Below are positions 8,567 through 18,353 of a DNA stretch of 64,000 nt, one piece after another (within the stretch, counting starts at the first letter, position 1; each line of letters opens with the position of its first letter). A model generated the notes under the pieces. The model did not search any database. It was not told where the DNA came from and saw only the letters and a list, made by a program, of their open reading frames with translations. The stretch is taken from contig AP018318.1 of NCBI GenBank assembly GCA_003990705.1, forward strand, positions 5,939,001 through 6,003,000. The letters run 5' to 3'. The position numbers were made by a program, and so were the translations under genes. Origin of the DNA: Nostoc sp. HK-01 (GTDB lineage: Bacteria > Cyanobacteriota > Cyanobacteriia > Cyanobacteriales > Nostocaceae).

Positions 8567-10345
8567 TTAAATATCTTCTGTGATATATTCCACAGGTACT
8601 TGTATATTAACTAAACCAAAACAAACTCCAGGGAATTCATTATTGACTTTAAATTTTAAACCAGAAACATTACGCGCTAAAACTTCACTATAAGGAAAAT
8701 TATTTTCATAATTCCAGCCATTAGCGCAGTAAGCAGAAACACTGTATTCTCCTGCGGCTATATAGTTTTCTTTAAATTTAAAGCAAACCTTGACTCTACC
8801 ACTAATATTATGCAAATTATAGTTTTTCAATCCACTAGATTGCCAAAAAGTATGTACACCATCAGAACGAGTAATTTTAATACCCACATCAGCAACAGCA
8901 ACTAGACGATTGGCAAATACTGTAACTGTAATTTCAAAAGGTTGGTGTGCGTCGATGATATATTTGTCTTCTCCATTAACAGTGAGGTTAATTTCTTCTA
9001 TTTCTATATCAGGTTTACTTTCTTCCTGTATTTTATGCAAAGTCAATTGATAATCTTCAACAGAAATAGATGGGATTTCTAATTTTGCAATAGTTGACTC
9101 CCATCCATCTTGTAAATTTTGATATTCAATTGTATCTACTTTCTGCCAAGTGCCTGTTTTATAATTAATAAATTCAATATTAATTTTCTCTTTATCTAAA
9201 ATAGATCTACTTTCTACTAATAAATTTAAGTTGTAGCTTTTAGCTTTTAAAATATCCGGCGGTAATTTGATAAATATATAACCACCATTTTTCTTTCCAG
9301 ATTTAGCACTCAAAATTCTACATTCATAACCATCTTTAGAATAGAGTCTTCCCCATTCAGACTCTAATAAATCTAGGCAAACATTAACATCTAGATCTTC
9401 TAAATTTTGCAGTGTTAATGGAACTATTAAATCTTCCCAACAATCACTAGATAATTTGATATGGCGAATGTAATGTGTATCTGCAAAAATGCAATTGTCT
9501 TGATTAGAAACTAATCTGACTATTAATATATTAGATTCAGTAACATCTAGGTTACTTACCAGATATGTACTCTGCTGCTTTTTTGCCATATTGCCAATTC
9601 TTGTGGCTTCATCTTCTCGCTTGCGATAATCTTCTTCGTACTTATTTAGTACATATTCGGCTTCACCCATTTCCCGGAGTGAGCCATTATCTAGCCAAAT
9701 GACTGTATCACATAACATTTGTACTGCACTGGTAGAGTGACTCACAAATATTAATCCTTTTCCCTGATCGCATAAATCTATCATTCTTTTAGTAGCTTTG
9801 CCCATAAAATAAGCATCGCCAACACTTAAAATTTCATCAACAACTAATATTTCTGGTTTAATTGCAGTCGTAATTGCAAATGCAAGTTTAGCATTCATGC
9901 CTGAACTATAAGTTTTAACTGGTGCATAAATGAAATGCCCTAATTCTGTAAATTCAATAATTTCTTCTGTAATTATTTCAATCTCTTCTTTGAGGCAACC
10001 ATTCATAATTAAATTAAACCGGATATTTTCTAAGCCAGTTTCTTCAGGATTTAAAAATGAAGTTAGACTTAACATGGCAGAAATTTTGCCATTGACTTCT
10101 ACTTGTCCAGATGTAGGCTGTAAATTCCCTGTGATGATTTTTAATAAAGTACTTTTGCCAGAGCCATTTGGCCCAATAATCCCGACTTTTTGTTTAGCTT
10201 TAATTGCAAAGCTAACATCTTGAAGCGCCCAAAAAAGGTCGTGACGTATTTTACCAGTTACCATCTCTAAAAACATACTTTTAGGAGATGAGTATACTGG
10301 ATAAGCCATTGATAAATTTTTAACTGAAATTATGTCTTCCATCAT
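8567..10345 (-). CDS. wzt: Polysaccharide ABC exporter, ATP-binding subunit with long C-terminal extension (Wzt-like)
   Basis: Energises export of a finished polysaccharide across the inner membrane. The N-terminal 240 residues are a complete nucleotide-binding domain: Walker A GIIGPNGSGKST, signature YSSGMNAKLA, Walker B ILVVDEILSVGD and switch FVSHST. The last about 140 residues look like the beta-sandwich of Wzt C-terminal domains, which in known systems bind the chain end and gate export. Between them (about residues 255-440) is an additional beta-rich stretch not needed in usual 400-470 aa Wzt proteins. The gene starts within the stop of the permease gene (ATGA overlap, 4 bp), so the subunits are translationally coupled. 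Confidence 0.9.
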   Translation of the reverse strand: MMEDIISVKNLSMAYPVYSSPKSMFLEMVTGKIRHDLFWALQDVSFAIKAKQKVGIIGPNGSGKSTLLKIITGNLQPTSGQVEVNGKISAMLSLTSFLNPEETGLENIRFNLIMNGCLKEEIEIITEEIIEFTELGHFIYAPVKTYSSGMNAKLAFAITTAIKPEILVVDEILSVGDAYFMGKATKRMIDLCDQGKGLIFVSHSTSAVQMLCDTVIWLDNGSLREMGEAEYVLNKYEEDYRKREDEATRIGNMAKKQQSTYLVSNLDVTESNILIVRLVSNQDNCIFADTHYIRHIKLSSDCWEDLIVPLTLQNLEDLDVNVCLDLLESEWGRLYSKDGYECRILSAKSGKKNGGYIFIKLPPDILKAKSYNLNLLVESRSILDKEKINIEFINYKTGTWQKVDTIEYQNLQDGWESTIAKLEIPSISVEDYQLTLHKIQEESKPDIEIEEINLTVNGEDKYIIDAHQPFEITVTVFANRLVAVADVGIKITRSDGVHTFWQSSGLKNYNLHNISGRVKVCFKFKENYIAAGEYSVSAYCANGWNYENNFPYSEVLARNVSGLKFKVNNEFPGVCFGLVNIQVPVEYITEDI

Positions 10346-11169
10346 AGTAAGTTTCCAAACATTACCTGTAACTTACAAAATATTTTATAGCCGATCGCAA
10401 AAACTAGATGACTCATGATTATGGCAGCAATCCATGCAAAAGGATGCTGAAATTTCCCGAAATAAAGTGCATCTTGATAGCACCAGATAATATAGCTAAA
10501 TGGATTAATATATAGTAAAGGTTGAAATAGTTGTGGTATTTGCTCTGGTAAATAAAAAATTGGCAGTAAGTAAACTCCAATTACTGTAAAAACTTGGACA
10601 AAATCTTTAATATCTTTGAAGTAGACACCTATGGCAGATAGGATGTAAGCTATCCCAATCATCATTAAAGATTGAATGAATAAAAGAATTGGTAATAAAA
10701 CAAAGGTGAGATGGATTTTTTGAAATGCGATACTAACATAGACAATTAAGATTAATAAGAATATAAGTTGATTGATTAATGAAGATACAACACTTTTAAT
10801 TGGTAAAATTGCAATTGGAAATACTAATTGTTTCACTAAATTGGCATGACTAATAATTACTGTACTAGCTTTGCCCAAAATTTCTTGCAAACTCAACCAG
10901 GGAATTAGACCTGATAATATGTATGTTGTATAGTCAAAAGGTAAATTTCTATTCGCACCGATTTTAATTTTAAACACAAAAACAAATATAAAAATATAAA
11001 CACCCATTAAAGTTAACGGGTGCAATATTGCCCAAACATTACCTAAAACTTGACCTTTATACCTGTCAGTAATTTCACGTTTAGCCATTTCCAAAATTAA
11101 CTGTCTGTGCCTTTGAAATAGATAGGCTATTTCTCGAAATGGCTGCAAATTATCTTTTAGGGTAAACAT
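10342..11169 (-). CDS. wzm: Polysaccharide ABC exporter permease (Wzm-like, ABC-2 type)
   Basis: Membrane channel subunit of the exporter. The 275 aa protein opens with a cytoplasmic amphipathic part ending in REITDRYKGQVLGNVWAILHP, the hallmark of TagG/Wzm-type ABC-2 permeases, followed by about six hydrophobic segments (GVYIFIFVFVF, LINQLIFLLILIVYVSIAF, LLPILLFIQSLMMIGIAYILSAIGVYF and others) and the usual PFSYIIWCYQDALYFG near the end. It overlaps the ATPase gene by 4 bp. The pair shows that this glycan uses the ABC-dependent route; no Wzx flippase or Wzy polymerase is in the window. Confidence 0.9.
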   Translation of the reverse strand: MFTLKDNLQPFREIAYLFQRHRQLILEMAKREITDRYKGQVLGNVWAILHPLTLMGVYIFIFVFVFKIKIGANRNLPFDYTTYILSGLIPWLSLQEILGKASTVIISHANLVKQLVFPIAILPIKSVVSSLINQLIFLLILIVYVSIAFQKIHLTFVLLPILLFIQSLMMIGIAYILSAIGVYFKDIKDFVQVFTVIGVYLLPIFYLPEQIPQLFQPLLYINPFSYIIWCYQDALYFGKFQHPFAWIAAIIMSHLVFAIGYKIFCKLQVMFGNLL

Positions 11170-11205
11170 TCTGTAAAAGAAAGTAATAAATATGAGCTAA
11201 GGAAG

Positions 11206-13077
11206 TTATAAAAAAAGACTACACCATTTTTCTAAATTCAGCAGTGACCAAATTAATAAGCGGCGATTAGCTTTTCCTTGCAAATGCTCATCTACTAATT
11301 GACTTACGGCTGATTGGTCTAAAAAATTGTAAATCTTAGCATGATTATTTTCAATTGTGCGACGCACATAATCAATACTTTCTCCTTTAAACCAACTAGC
11401 ATCTGGTGCAGAAAACCCCTGTTTAACTCGTTCCGTTAACACCTTGGGAATATAGTTGCTCATGACTTTGCGGAGCAATAATTTCCCATCTTTATTTTTT
11501 TGAAAGTATTTATCTGTCTTGTTCCCTGGTTCATTTTCATTTAACCTGATAACTTCTGTGAGATTGCCCAATTTTAACCGAGTGGGGATTTTCATGGCAA
11601 AATCGACCAAATCGTTATCTAAAAATGGCACTCTTGTTTCTAAAGAATGCGCCATACTCAATTTATCTTCTACAACTAAAAGCCCATGTAAAAAAGTTTT
11701 AGCTTCAAAGTAAAGAGAGTGATTAACATAGTCTTCTGGACGAGTTAGTTCAACAGAATGCTGTTTAAAGACACTGCTAAATATATCTTTAGTAGAAATA
11801 TGCTCTATTTTTGATCGAATAGGTTGAAAAACACTTTGAATTTCTTCTGGAGATAGTAACCGTTGCCAAAAACTATAGTATTTATCAACGTAATGTTCAA
11901 AGTCATCATTAACAACTGCACGATAATAGCGCCAAGGATAACCAGCAAAAAGTTCATCTCCACCAGTACCAGCCAGCACAACTTTTACAAATTTACTGGC
12001 TAATTGGGCTACATAAAAATTTGGATAACTCTGTCCTACACGCGGTTCTTCTAAATGCCATGCTAAACGTGGCATTACTCGTTCCATATCACCAGCTTTC
12101 AAGACCATTTCGTAGTGTTCGGTCTTGAATAAATAAGACATATATTCAGCAGCTTCTCGCTCATCATAACTCACTTCGACACCCGAAGCTGAGTTAAGGT
12201 CAAAACCACAAGTGAATGACTTGATATAAGGAAGTTGTTGCGCCGCGATCGCAGTAATTGAGCCGCTGTCTATTCCCCCGCTTAAATAAGCTCCTAGTTC
12301 AACATCACTAATTAATTGACGGTTGACTGCTTGGCGAAACAATCTATCTAATTCTTCTAAATATTCTCTGTCATCTAAAGGATTTTCTGGCTCAACAAAA
12401 TGATAATCCCAATATTGTTGTTGTACTGACTTTTGTGTGTCTAATGATAGACACATATATGTTCCCGCAGGTAACAGTTTTATATCTTTAAATAAAGTTT
12501 TTTCAGTTAAGAAATTTTGAAATGTCAAATATTCCAGTAATCCCTCAAAATTTATAGCTCGAGGATAATCTGGATGTGCCATAATGGCTTTGACTTCGGA
12601 ACCAAAGATAAATTTAGTGCCTGTGTTTGTATAATATAAAGGTTTAATTCCGTAGCGATCGCGTGCTAAAAATAATTCTCTGCGCCGCTTATCCCAAATC
12701 GCCACAGCAAACATCCCATTTAATCGATTAAGACATTTTTTTCCCCATTCTGCATAAGCATAGAGTAATACCTCGCTATCGGTACGGGAACGAAATTGAT
12801 AACCTAAAGATTCTAATTCAATGCGTAATTCGTTAAAGTTATAAATTTCTCCGTTGTAGGTCATAATCAACTGACCATCGATTGTAGACATTGGTTGATG
12901 ACCAGCCGGAGATAAATCGATGATTGCTAAACGACGATGACCTAAACCCAGACAATTATCAATATATTGTCCTTCACCATCTGGGCCGCGGTGAGCGATC
13001 GCATCTGTCATTTTTTTGAGTATCACTGGGGATACTGAGTCGCCATCTAGATTAAGTATGCCTGCAATTCCACACAT
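11206..13077 (-). CDS. asnB: Glutamine-hydrolysing asparagine synthase / amidotransferase (AsnB type)
   Basis: Transfers glutamine-derived ammonia to an ATP-activated carboxylate. The protein starts MCGIAGILNL, exposing the catalytic Cys2 of class II glutamine amidotransferases after Met removal, and has the expected AHRGPDGEG, MTYNGEIYN and SRTDSEVLLY motifs. The synthetase half has the PP-loop LGAYLSGGIDSGSI and the later GTGGDELFAGYP and ETRVPFLDNDLVDFA segments. Length 623 aa is typical. In polysaccharide loci such proteins often amidate uronic-acid or amino-sugar carboxylates instead of aspartate. With a diacetamido-glucuronate pathway in the same operon, I think sugar amidation is at least as likely as asparagine synthesis. 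Confidence 0.92.
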   Translation of the reverse strand: MCGIAGILNLDGDSVSPVILKKMTDAIAHRGPDGEGQYIDNCLGLGHRRLAIIDLSPAGHQPMSTIDGQLIMTYNGEIYNFNELRIELESLGYQFRSRTDSEVLLYAYAEWGKKCLNRLNGMFAVAIWDKRRRELFLARDRYGIKPLYYTNTGTKFIFGSEVKAIMAHPDYPRAINFEGLLEYLTFQNFLTEKTLFKDIKLLPAGTYMCLSLDTQKSVQQQYWDYHFVEPENPLDDREYLEELDRLFRQAVNRQLISDVELGAYLSGGIDSGSITAIAAQQLPYIKSFTCGFDLNSASGVEVSYDEREAAEYMSYLFKTEHYEMVLKAGDMERVMPRLAWHLEEPRVGQSYPNFYVAQLASKFVKVVLAGTGGDELFAGYPWRYYRAVVNDDFEHYVDKYYSFWQRLLSPEEIQSVFQPIRSKIEHISTKDIFSSVFKQHSVELTRPEDYVNHSLYFEAKTFLHGLLVVEDKLSMAHSLETRVPFLDNDLVDFAMKIPTRLKLGNLTEVIRLNENEPGNKTDKYFQKNKDGKLLLRKVMSNYIPKVLTERVKQGFSAPDASWFKGESIDYVRRTIENNHAKIYNFLDQSAVSQLVDEHLQGKANRRLLIWSLLNLEKWCSLFL

Positions 13078-13115
13078 TCAATTTCGGTAAATTTTGTTAC
13101 TGAAAATCAAAATTT

Positions 13116-14507
13116 TTATAATTCTAATTTAATTTCATTAGACATGGGATAAACTTTCTTACCCACAGATTCACCATGAGCATCATAAGGCATCACAGAG
13201 ACATAATAAGCGGATTGTTTAGGTAATGATAATTCTACCTTGGTATCTGATGTTGTAATTAAATTGATTTCATGATTCGGCTCTTGATTAAGATATTTAT
13301 ACATTTCTGGTTTCCAACCACCTCTATTACTCCAATATTTTTCTACTTTTTTATCGCTTCTCCATTCGTTATAAGACCATTTTCTTTGATGTTGAGAAAT
13401 GTATATTTTATAACCTAGTAAATCGTTATCAAAATCTTTACTAGGCTCCCACTCTAAAATTACTTTGTCTTTTTCTTTATCCTGGGAAATTTCTATATTT
13501 TTAAATATAATTTCTGTAGGAGCATAATAAATAGGTTGACTTTCCTGAAGAATTCTTTTTTTATCTAAAATATTTTTATAATAATCCCACCCATACAATT
13601 TATCTTTTTCTTGTTTGGCATTGGCAGTTTTTTTGTAGTAATAAGGTAATGTACCTTCATAAGCCTTTTGATAAAAATAAAAGTAAGATGGATATATGTA
13701 TGTGTATGGCATCTGTTCTATTTCATCCTTTACCTTGTTTTTATCTAGCCAACTTTTAAAAAATAACTCTTGATATGCAGCTACTGAGTCTATTGAGTAA
13801 GGCGTTTGGCTGAGTTGTGCAAATGAAGGTATAATTCCATTTTTTATAACTGTTTCTCCATCAGTAAAAATATCTGTATCAAAGTAATGGTACTGTTGCT
13901 CATAAAATACTTCAGCCAATACATGGTTTCCTGCTTGAACTAAGCGAGCTTTGTATCCACCAGCTTTAAACAAATCTACAGCTAATCTAGCTCCATGACC
14001 ACATCGCATTTCCCCTAATTCCAGTAATACTAACGGATCAAATACTGGTGTTTTATCTGGGTAAGTTGGTTGCAAATACGCATTATGCAAACTACTTCTA
14101 CGCAAAAATTTTAACAAAGCAATATGTATTTCTGTATTCGTTCGAGCATTTTTAGTGACTTCTACAAATATATGTTTTAGGGCTTTTTTCCGATTTACAC
14201 CTTTCAATTGTTGTTCAACTTTCAACAGACGATTAAAATCATAATCATAAGTTATGTCTATTTTTTCTAATGGTTTTCCTAATCTTAAGGGTGAATATTT
14301 TGGGTTGTAAAAATCTGTACCTTGTCGTTCATATTTAGCGATTTGAAAGTTTTTAATATAATTTTCTGTCTTTTGATAGTTGACGTAATTAGACCAGAGA
14401 AATACTGCTAATAAACCTAAAATAAAAAAAATGAGTAAGTTTTTACGATGACGAAGAAATAATTTAATAATCATTACATCGGCTAAGTAAGATTGACATC
14501 TAATCAT
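13116..14507 (-). CDS. Membrane-anchored transglutaminase-like protein with C-terminal Fn3-like domain
   Basis: Not a recognised named protein. One N-terminal hydrophobic helix (LLIFFILGLLAVFLW, about residues 24-38) should anchor it, with the bulk outside the cytoplasm. The middle part fits the transglutaminase-like Cys-His-Asp fold: cysteine in MRCGHGARLAVDLF, histidine in GNHVLAEVF and aspartate in YHYFDTDIF, in the right order and spacing. Near the end, KVILEWEPSKDFDNDLLGYKIY through YYVSVMPYDAHG resembles a fibronectin-III-like sandwich. An internal ATG at residue 12 (MIIKLF) is an alternative start. Being inside the polysaccharide operon (gaps 38 and 52 bp) it may modify, cross-link or tether the polymer or a partner protein; this is inference. 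Confidence 0.65.
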   Translation of the reverse strand: MIRCQSYLADVMIIKLFLRHRKNLLIFFILGLLAVFLWSNYVNYQKTENYIKNFQIAKYERQGTDFYNPKYSPLRLGKPLEKIDITYDYDFNRLLKVEQQLKGVNRKKALKHIFVEVTKNARTNTEIHIALLKFLRRSSLHNAYLQPTYPDKTPVFDPLVLLELGEMRCGHGARLAVDLFKAGGYKARLVQAGNHVLAEVFYEQQYHYFDTDIFTDGETVIKNGIIPSFAQLSQTPYSIDSVAAYQELFFKSWLDKNKVKDEIEQMPYTYIYPSYFYFYQKAYEGTLPYYYKKTANAKQEKDKLYGWDYYKNILDKKRILQESQPIYYAPTEIIFKNIEISQDKEKDKVILEWEPSKDFDNDLLGYKIYISQHQRKWSYNEWRSDKKVEKYWSNRGGWKPEMYKYLNQEPNHEINLITTSDTKVELSLPKQSAYYVSVMPYDAHGESVGKKVYPMSNEIKLEL

Positions 14508-14559
14508 GAATTAGATTAGATGTAATACACATTCACCTTATGAATGATTTGCTCAGGAT

Positions 14560-15573
14560 TTAATCAGCTATTCCTACTGCACGGCGGCGACTAGCGACTT
14601 CTTCTTTGTGACTATTGCGCCATTCAATAAGTTTCGCTAGTCCTTCTTTGAGTTGTAATTTGGCTTCAAAATCAATTTCCGCAGCAGCTTTTTTAGGACA
14701 ACCGACACGGTTGGTCACAAAGGTTTGACCACCTGGCTCATATTGAATCTTTAAGTCAGATCCAGTAACTTCTAAAATTAATTCTGCTAACTCTTTAATA
14801 GTGGTTTTAATGCCAGTACCAACATTATAAAAAGCATCTGTAGCGGTTGATTTCATCGCACAAACGTTAGCTCTAGCACAATCCCCTACATAGATAAAAT
14901 CGTAAGCTTGTGAGCCATCACCATAAACTACTGGGGGTAATCCTTTATCGAGTCTGTCCAAGATTTTCATAATTACGGCAATATAGGTACCCTGATAATC
15001 TTGGCGTGGCCCGTAAACATTCATATAACGCAGTCCAACATAATCAAAGTGTTTTTCTGTACCTTTGTAGCGATGATACAGAGAACGACACATGTGTTCG
15101 CCTGCGATTTTTGTTGCACCGTAGAAAGTGGTATTGTTATATGGATGATCTTCTCGCATCGGTTCTTCAATAGCATCACCATACACAGAAGCCGAGGAAG
15201 AATAAACTAGCTTTTGTACTCCATTATTAATACAAGCTTCTAAGACATTAAACGTACCGCCAATATTCACTTCAAAGGCAGAACGGGGATAATCGTAGCA
15301 GTGTAATAACCACAGGGCGGCAAAATGAAAAACTCCATCAATGCCTTTCATTGCCTGATCTAAAATATCTCGATGGAGTAGTTCACCACCTAAAGGAAAA
15401 ACATTTACTCGTGGGTCTTTAAAAGCTTCAGTTAAATTTTCTTGTCTGCCGCGAGTGAAGTTATCGTAAATGCGGATTTCTGCGACATCTTCTTTTAGTA
15501 ATTGATCAACTGTGTGAGAACCAATTAATCCAGCGCCACCAATCACTAAAAGCCGCTTGCCTTGTAAATCCAT
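14560..15573 (-). CDS. NAD-dependent nucleotide-sugar epimerase/dehydratase (extended SDR)
   Basis: Extended short-chain dehydrogenase acting on a nucleotide sugar. The NAD-binding glycines are GGAGLIGSH (about residues 12-20). The catalytic set is the serine in YSSSASVYG and YGATK (Tyr-x-x-x-Lys). The substrate-side segments RYMNVYGPRQ and YDFIYVGDCARANVCAM are those of UDP-glucose/UDP-GlcNAc 4-epimerases and dTDP/GDP-sugar dehydratases. ATG at 15573 has GGAG 7 nt upstream. It follows the WbpE-like gene by 66 bp. A 4-epimerase or a 4,6-dehydratase feeding the aminotransferases at 1854 or 5732 is plausible; the exact reaction cannot be told. Confidence 0.85.
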   Translation of the reverse strand: MDLQGKRLLVIGGAGLIGSHTVDQLLKEDVAEIRIYDNFTRGRQENLTEAFKDPRVNVFPLGGELLHRDILDQAMKGIDGVFHFAALWLLHCYDYPRSAFEVNIGGTFNVLEACINNGVQKLVYSSSASVYGDAIEEPMREDHPYNNTTFYGATKIAGEHMCRSLYHRYKGTEKHFDYVGLRYMNVYGPRQDYQGTYIAVIMKILDRLDKGLPPVVYGDGSQAYDFIYVGDCARANVCAMKSTATDAFYNVGTGIKTTIKELAELILEVTGSDLKIQYEPGGQTFVTNRVGCPKKAAAEIDFEAKLQLKEGLAKLIEWRNSHKEEVASRRRAVGIAD

Positions 15574-15639
15574 AATTTTTCTCCAGTTTGCACCTAGGCA
15601 GATTCATCAACAAAGAGTTAGTTTACCCTAATTAGGATG

Positions 15640-16809
15640 TTATGAATCAAGGACTATTGCTTCCTTGATTGTTTTAACGATGCGGTTAATTTCGGGGTCG
15701 GCTAATTCTGGCCAGATGGGTAGACTCAGAACTTCATCGGATAGGAGATCACTCACGGGATTTGCAGAATACTGACCTTTATATACAGGCAATTTATCTT
15801 GAGGAATGGGATAGTAAATCATACTACCGATGCCTTGGGCGGCTAAATGTTGCTGTACGCGATCGCGCTTGCCATCTAAAATCCGAATGGTGTATTGGTG
15901 AAACACATGACCATCGGCGAGGTGTGGTGTAATTACACCCGCAACATCAGCCAATAATTCGTTGTAAGTTTTTGCAACTCTGCGTCTGCCTTGATTCCAT
16001 TGATCAATATGGGGCAACTTCACGCGTAAAATTGCCGCTTGCAATGTATCTAAGCGGGAATTATAACCTAAAACTTCATTATGATACTTTTTCTTTGCCC
16101 CATGTACTCGCAACATTCGGGCAGTTTCAGCTATTTGGTCATTATCAGTAGCAATTAATCCCCCATCACCGAAAGCACCTAAGTTTTTAGAAGGGAAGAA
16201 AGAATAAGCGCCAACATCGCCAATTGTACCTGTTTGTTTACCAGTAATGCGGTTACGTGTGCTTTCTTGACAACTATCATTGCATCCCGCACAAGTGCCA
16301 TGATAACGTGCGCCGAAAGACTGGGCGCAGTCTTCAATGACTTTGAGATTATTTGCTTGGGCAATATCTAAAATCGCTGCCATCGCTGCGGGATTACCAT
16401 AGAGGTGAACCGGCATGATGGCTTTGGTGCGGGGTGTAATTTTCTCAACAATGGCGGCTGGGTCAATGTTAAAGCTATCTGCACTAATATCAGCAAAGAT
16501 TGGTGTTGCGCCTACATTACTAATTGATTCAGCTGTGGCAAAGAAGCTAAAGGGTGTAGTAATTACTTCATCGCCTTGACCAATTCCTAACGCTTTTAAC
16601 CCAATGACTAAAGCATCAGTTCCAGAGTTTACCGCGATCGCGTGTTTCACTCCCAGATATTCGGCTACTTCTTGCTCAAATAATTTGACATCTGGCCCCA
16701 TAATAAATTGACCAGATTCCAACACCCGTGTGATAGCTTCCTGAATTTCCGATTTGAGAGATTCGTATTGCGGTTTAAGGTCGAGAACAGGAATTTTATC
16801 TTGGCTCAT
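15640..16809 (-). CDS. wbpE: UDP-3-keto-GlcNAcA aminotransferase (WbpE/WlbC-like)
   Basis: PLP-dependent aminotransferase of the DegT family, best placed as the enzyme that turns UDP-2-acetamido-3-keto-glucuronate into the 3-amino sugar. The PLP aspartate is in [10 protein letters not shown] (about D160) and the lysine in [16 protein letters not shown] (about K208). The assignment leans on its neighbours: acetyltransferase, Gfo/Idh dehydrogenase and nucleotide-sugar 6-dehydrogenase of the same pathway directly upstream, with a 4-bp overlap to the acetyltransferase. An extra stretch at about residues 171-190 carries three cysteines (C-x2-C-x3-C) between the aspartate and the lysine, next to another cysteine at 161; I do not know a role for it. 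Confidence 0.88.
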   Translation of the reverse strand: MSQDKIPVLDLKPQYESLKSEIQEAITRVLESGQFIMGPDVKLFEQEVAEYLGVKHAIAVNSGTDALVIGLKALGIGQGDEVITTPFSFFATAESISNVGATPIFADISADSFNIDPAAIVEKITPRTKAIMPVHLYGNPAAMAAILDIAQANNLKVIEDCAQSFGARYHGTCAGCNDSCQESTRNRITGKQTGTIGDVGAYSFFPSKNLGAFGDGGLIATDNDQIAETARMLRVHGAKKKYHNEVLGYNSRLDTLQAAILRVKLPHIDQWNQGRRRVAKTYNELLADVAGVITPHLADGHVFHQYTIRILDGKRDRVQQHLAAQGIGSMIYYPIPQDKLPVYKGQYSANPVSDLLSDEVLSLPIWPELADPEINRIVKTIKEAIVLDS

Positions 16810-17387
16810 GAAACCCTTATCACTTCTTTCTCTGATACTTGTTGATATTTGGTGCCTGTAGAATCTACAGCATAGCCATCAGCATCAAACTGTAGCACAT
16901 CTCCGTAGGCACTCATCCACCCAATTATTTTTGCAGGTACTCCAGCCACCATTGCATAAGCTGGTACATCTTTGGTCACAACTGCGCCGGCTGCGACAAA
17001 AGCACATTCATGTAAGGTAACACCACAAACGATAGTGGCATTTGCGCCAATACTGCTACCGCGCTTGACCAAAGTTTTCCGGTAATCATTACTGGTATTG
17101 CGGGGGTATTCACAACGAGGTGTTTTGACGTTGGTGAATACCATACTGGGGCCGCAAAAAACGTAGTCTTCCAAAATTACGCCTTCGTACAGCGAGACGT
17201 TATTTTGAATTTTGCAATAATCACCAACAACTACATTATTAGAAACTAAAACATTCTGCCCGAAGATGCAGTTACGCCCAATTTTCGCCTTGCCAAAGAT
17301 GTGGCAAAAGTGCCAAATTTTTGTACCTTCGCCAATGTCTGCGCCTTCATCCACATAACTGGATTCATGTACAAAATAATTAGCCAT
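16806..17387 (-). CDS. wbpD: UDP-3-amino-GlcNAcA N-acetyltransferase (WbpD-like, left-handed beta helix)
   Basis: Acetylates the 3-amino group of the UDP-amino-glucuronate using acetyl-CoA. The first about 150 residues are a run of hexapeptide repeats (for example [55 protein letters not shown]), the left-handed beta helix of this trimeric family. [13 protein letters not shown] and [18 protein letters not shown] are characteristic of WbpD/WlbB proteins, and [16 protein letters not shown] ends the helix. Length 193 aa is normal. It overlaps the aminotransferase gene by 4 bp and the dehydrogenase gene by 8 bp. Confidence 0.9.
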   Translation of the reverse strand: MANYFVHESSYVDEGADIGEGTKIWHFCHIFGKAKIGRNCIFGQNVLVSNNVVVGDYCKIQNNVSLYEGVILEDYVFCGPSMVFTNVKTPRCEYPRNTSNDYRKTLVKRGSSIGANATIVCGVTLHECAFVAAGAVVTKDVPAYAMVAGVPAKIIGWMSAYGDVLQFDADGYAVDSTGTKYQQVSEKEVIRVS

Positions 17388-18342
17388 GTAAATATTTCTG
17401 CGCCTCCTCTAAAATTTCCACGACGGCTACGCCATTCCAACCATCAGAACGAGGTGTTTGACGAGTTTGCAAACAATCTAGAAAGTGTTGACACTCGATT
17501 TTTAGCGGTTCTGATGCGGCTACTTCCACAATTTCACTACCTTGGTCGTAGTGTTTTAAATCTTGGTCAATATATTTGTGATGAATAGTCACTGTTTGAG
17601 CGACTTCATCGTAAACTAACATTTGCGCTTCGGCAATTACTACGGTACTGCGTTCAGTTAAAGGCCAGTACCAAGAACAATTTATTTGGGCTGATTGACC
17701 ACTACCAAAGCGGAGGTCAACTTGCACATAATCTTCAATACTGGGTTGCAATATAGCATGACCTTGAGCTTGGATGCTTTGCAATTTTGGATTGCCCAAT
17801 AAGTCTAATACTACCGAAACATCATGGGGGGCAAATGACCACCAGACATTTTCTTCTGTGCGGACTTTGCCCAGTTTTAAGCGGCGAGTGGCGACGTGCA
17901 GAACTTTACCCGCTTGACCACTAGCTAGATAATTTCGCATCCAAGCGATCGCCGGCTGGTAGAGTAACAAATGTCCTACCATTAAAATTCGCCCGTGTTT
18001 GTCGGCGTATTCCGCCAGTTGTCTGGCTTCCTCTGTCCGCAGTGTCATCGGCTTTTCCACAAACACATCTTTGCCTGCTTGTAAAGCGGCCATTGCCAAT
18101 TCATAATGGCTGGGTGCAGGTGTAGCCAAGACTAATGCCGGGACATCCGTTGCTAAGGCTGCGGCAAAATCACTATATGTAATAATATCTGGGTATGTTG
18201 TGGCGATCGCTTCTCGTAAACCAGGATGGGCTTCGGCAACTCCTGCTAATGCCCCTAAAGCGTGGAAATTCCGCACCAAGTTTTTACCCCAATTTCCCGC
18301 CCCAACTACAATTACTTGTGCTTGTGTTGAATTTGTCACCAC
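17380..18342 (-). CDS. wbpB: UDP-GlcNAcA 3-dehydrogenase (Gfo/Idh/MocA family, WbpB-like)
   Basis: NAD-dependent oxidoreductase that would oxidise C3 of UDP-N-acetylglucosaminuronate. The Rossmann motif [15 protein letters not shown] is at the start, [13 protein letters not shown] holds the family EKP motif, and the C-terminal half is the mixed sheet domain with [15 protein letters not shown]. The start is GTG at 18342 (GTG-GTG-ACA); no better ATG exists upstream before the preceding gene. It is 11 bp after the 6-dehydrogenase and overlaps the acetyltransferase by 8 bp. In characterised Wbp systems the paired aminotransferase product helps recycle NADH, which fits the tight linkage here. Confidence 0.88.
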   Translation of the reverse strand: MVTNSTQAQVIVVGAGNWGKNLVRNFHALGALAGVAEAHPGLREAIATTYPDIITYSDFAAALATDVPALVLATPAPSHYELAMAALQAGKDVFVEKPMTLRTEEARQLAEYADKHGRILMVGHLLLYQPAIAWMRNYLASGQAGKVLHVATRRLKLGKVRTEENVWWSFAPHDVSVVLDLLGNPKLQSIQAQGHAILQPSIEDYVQVDLRFGSGQSAQINCSWYWPLTERSTVVIAEAQMLVYDEVAQTVTIHHKYIDQDLKHYDQGSEIVEVAASEPLKIECQHFLDCLQTRQTPRSDGWNGVAVVEILEEAQKYLHG

Positions 18343-18353
18343 TTTACCTACCC

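Noticed and set aside
16179-16364. Second frame inside the WbpE-like gene
   Set aside because: Shadow of the real gene on the same strand.
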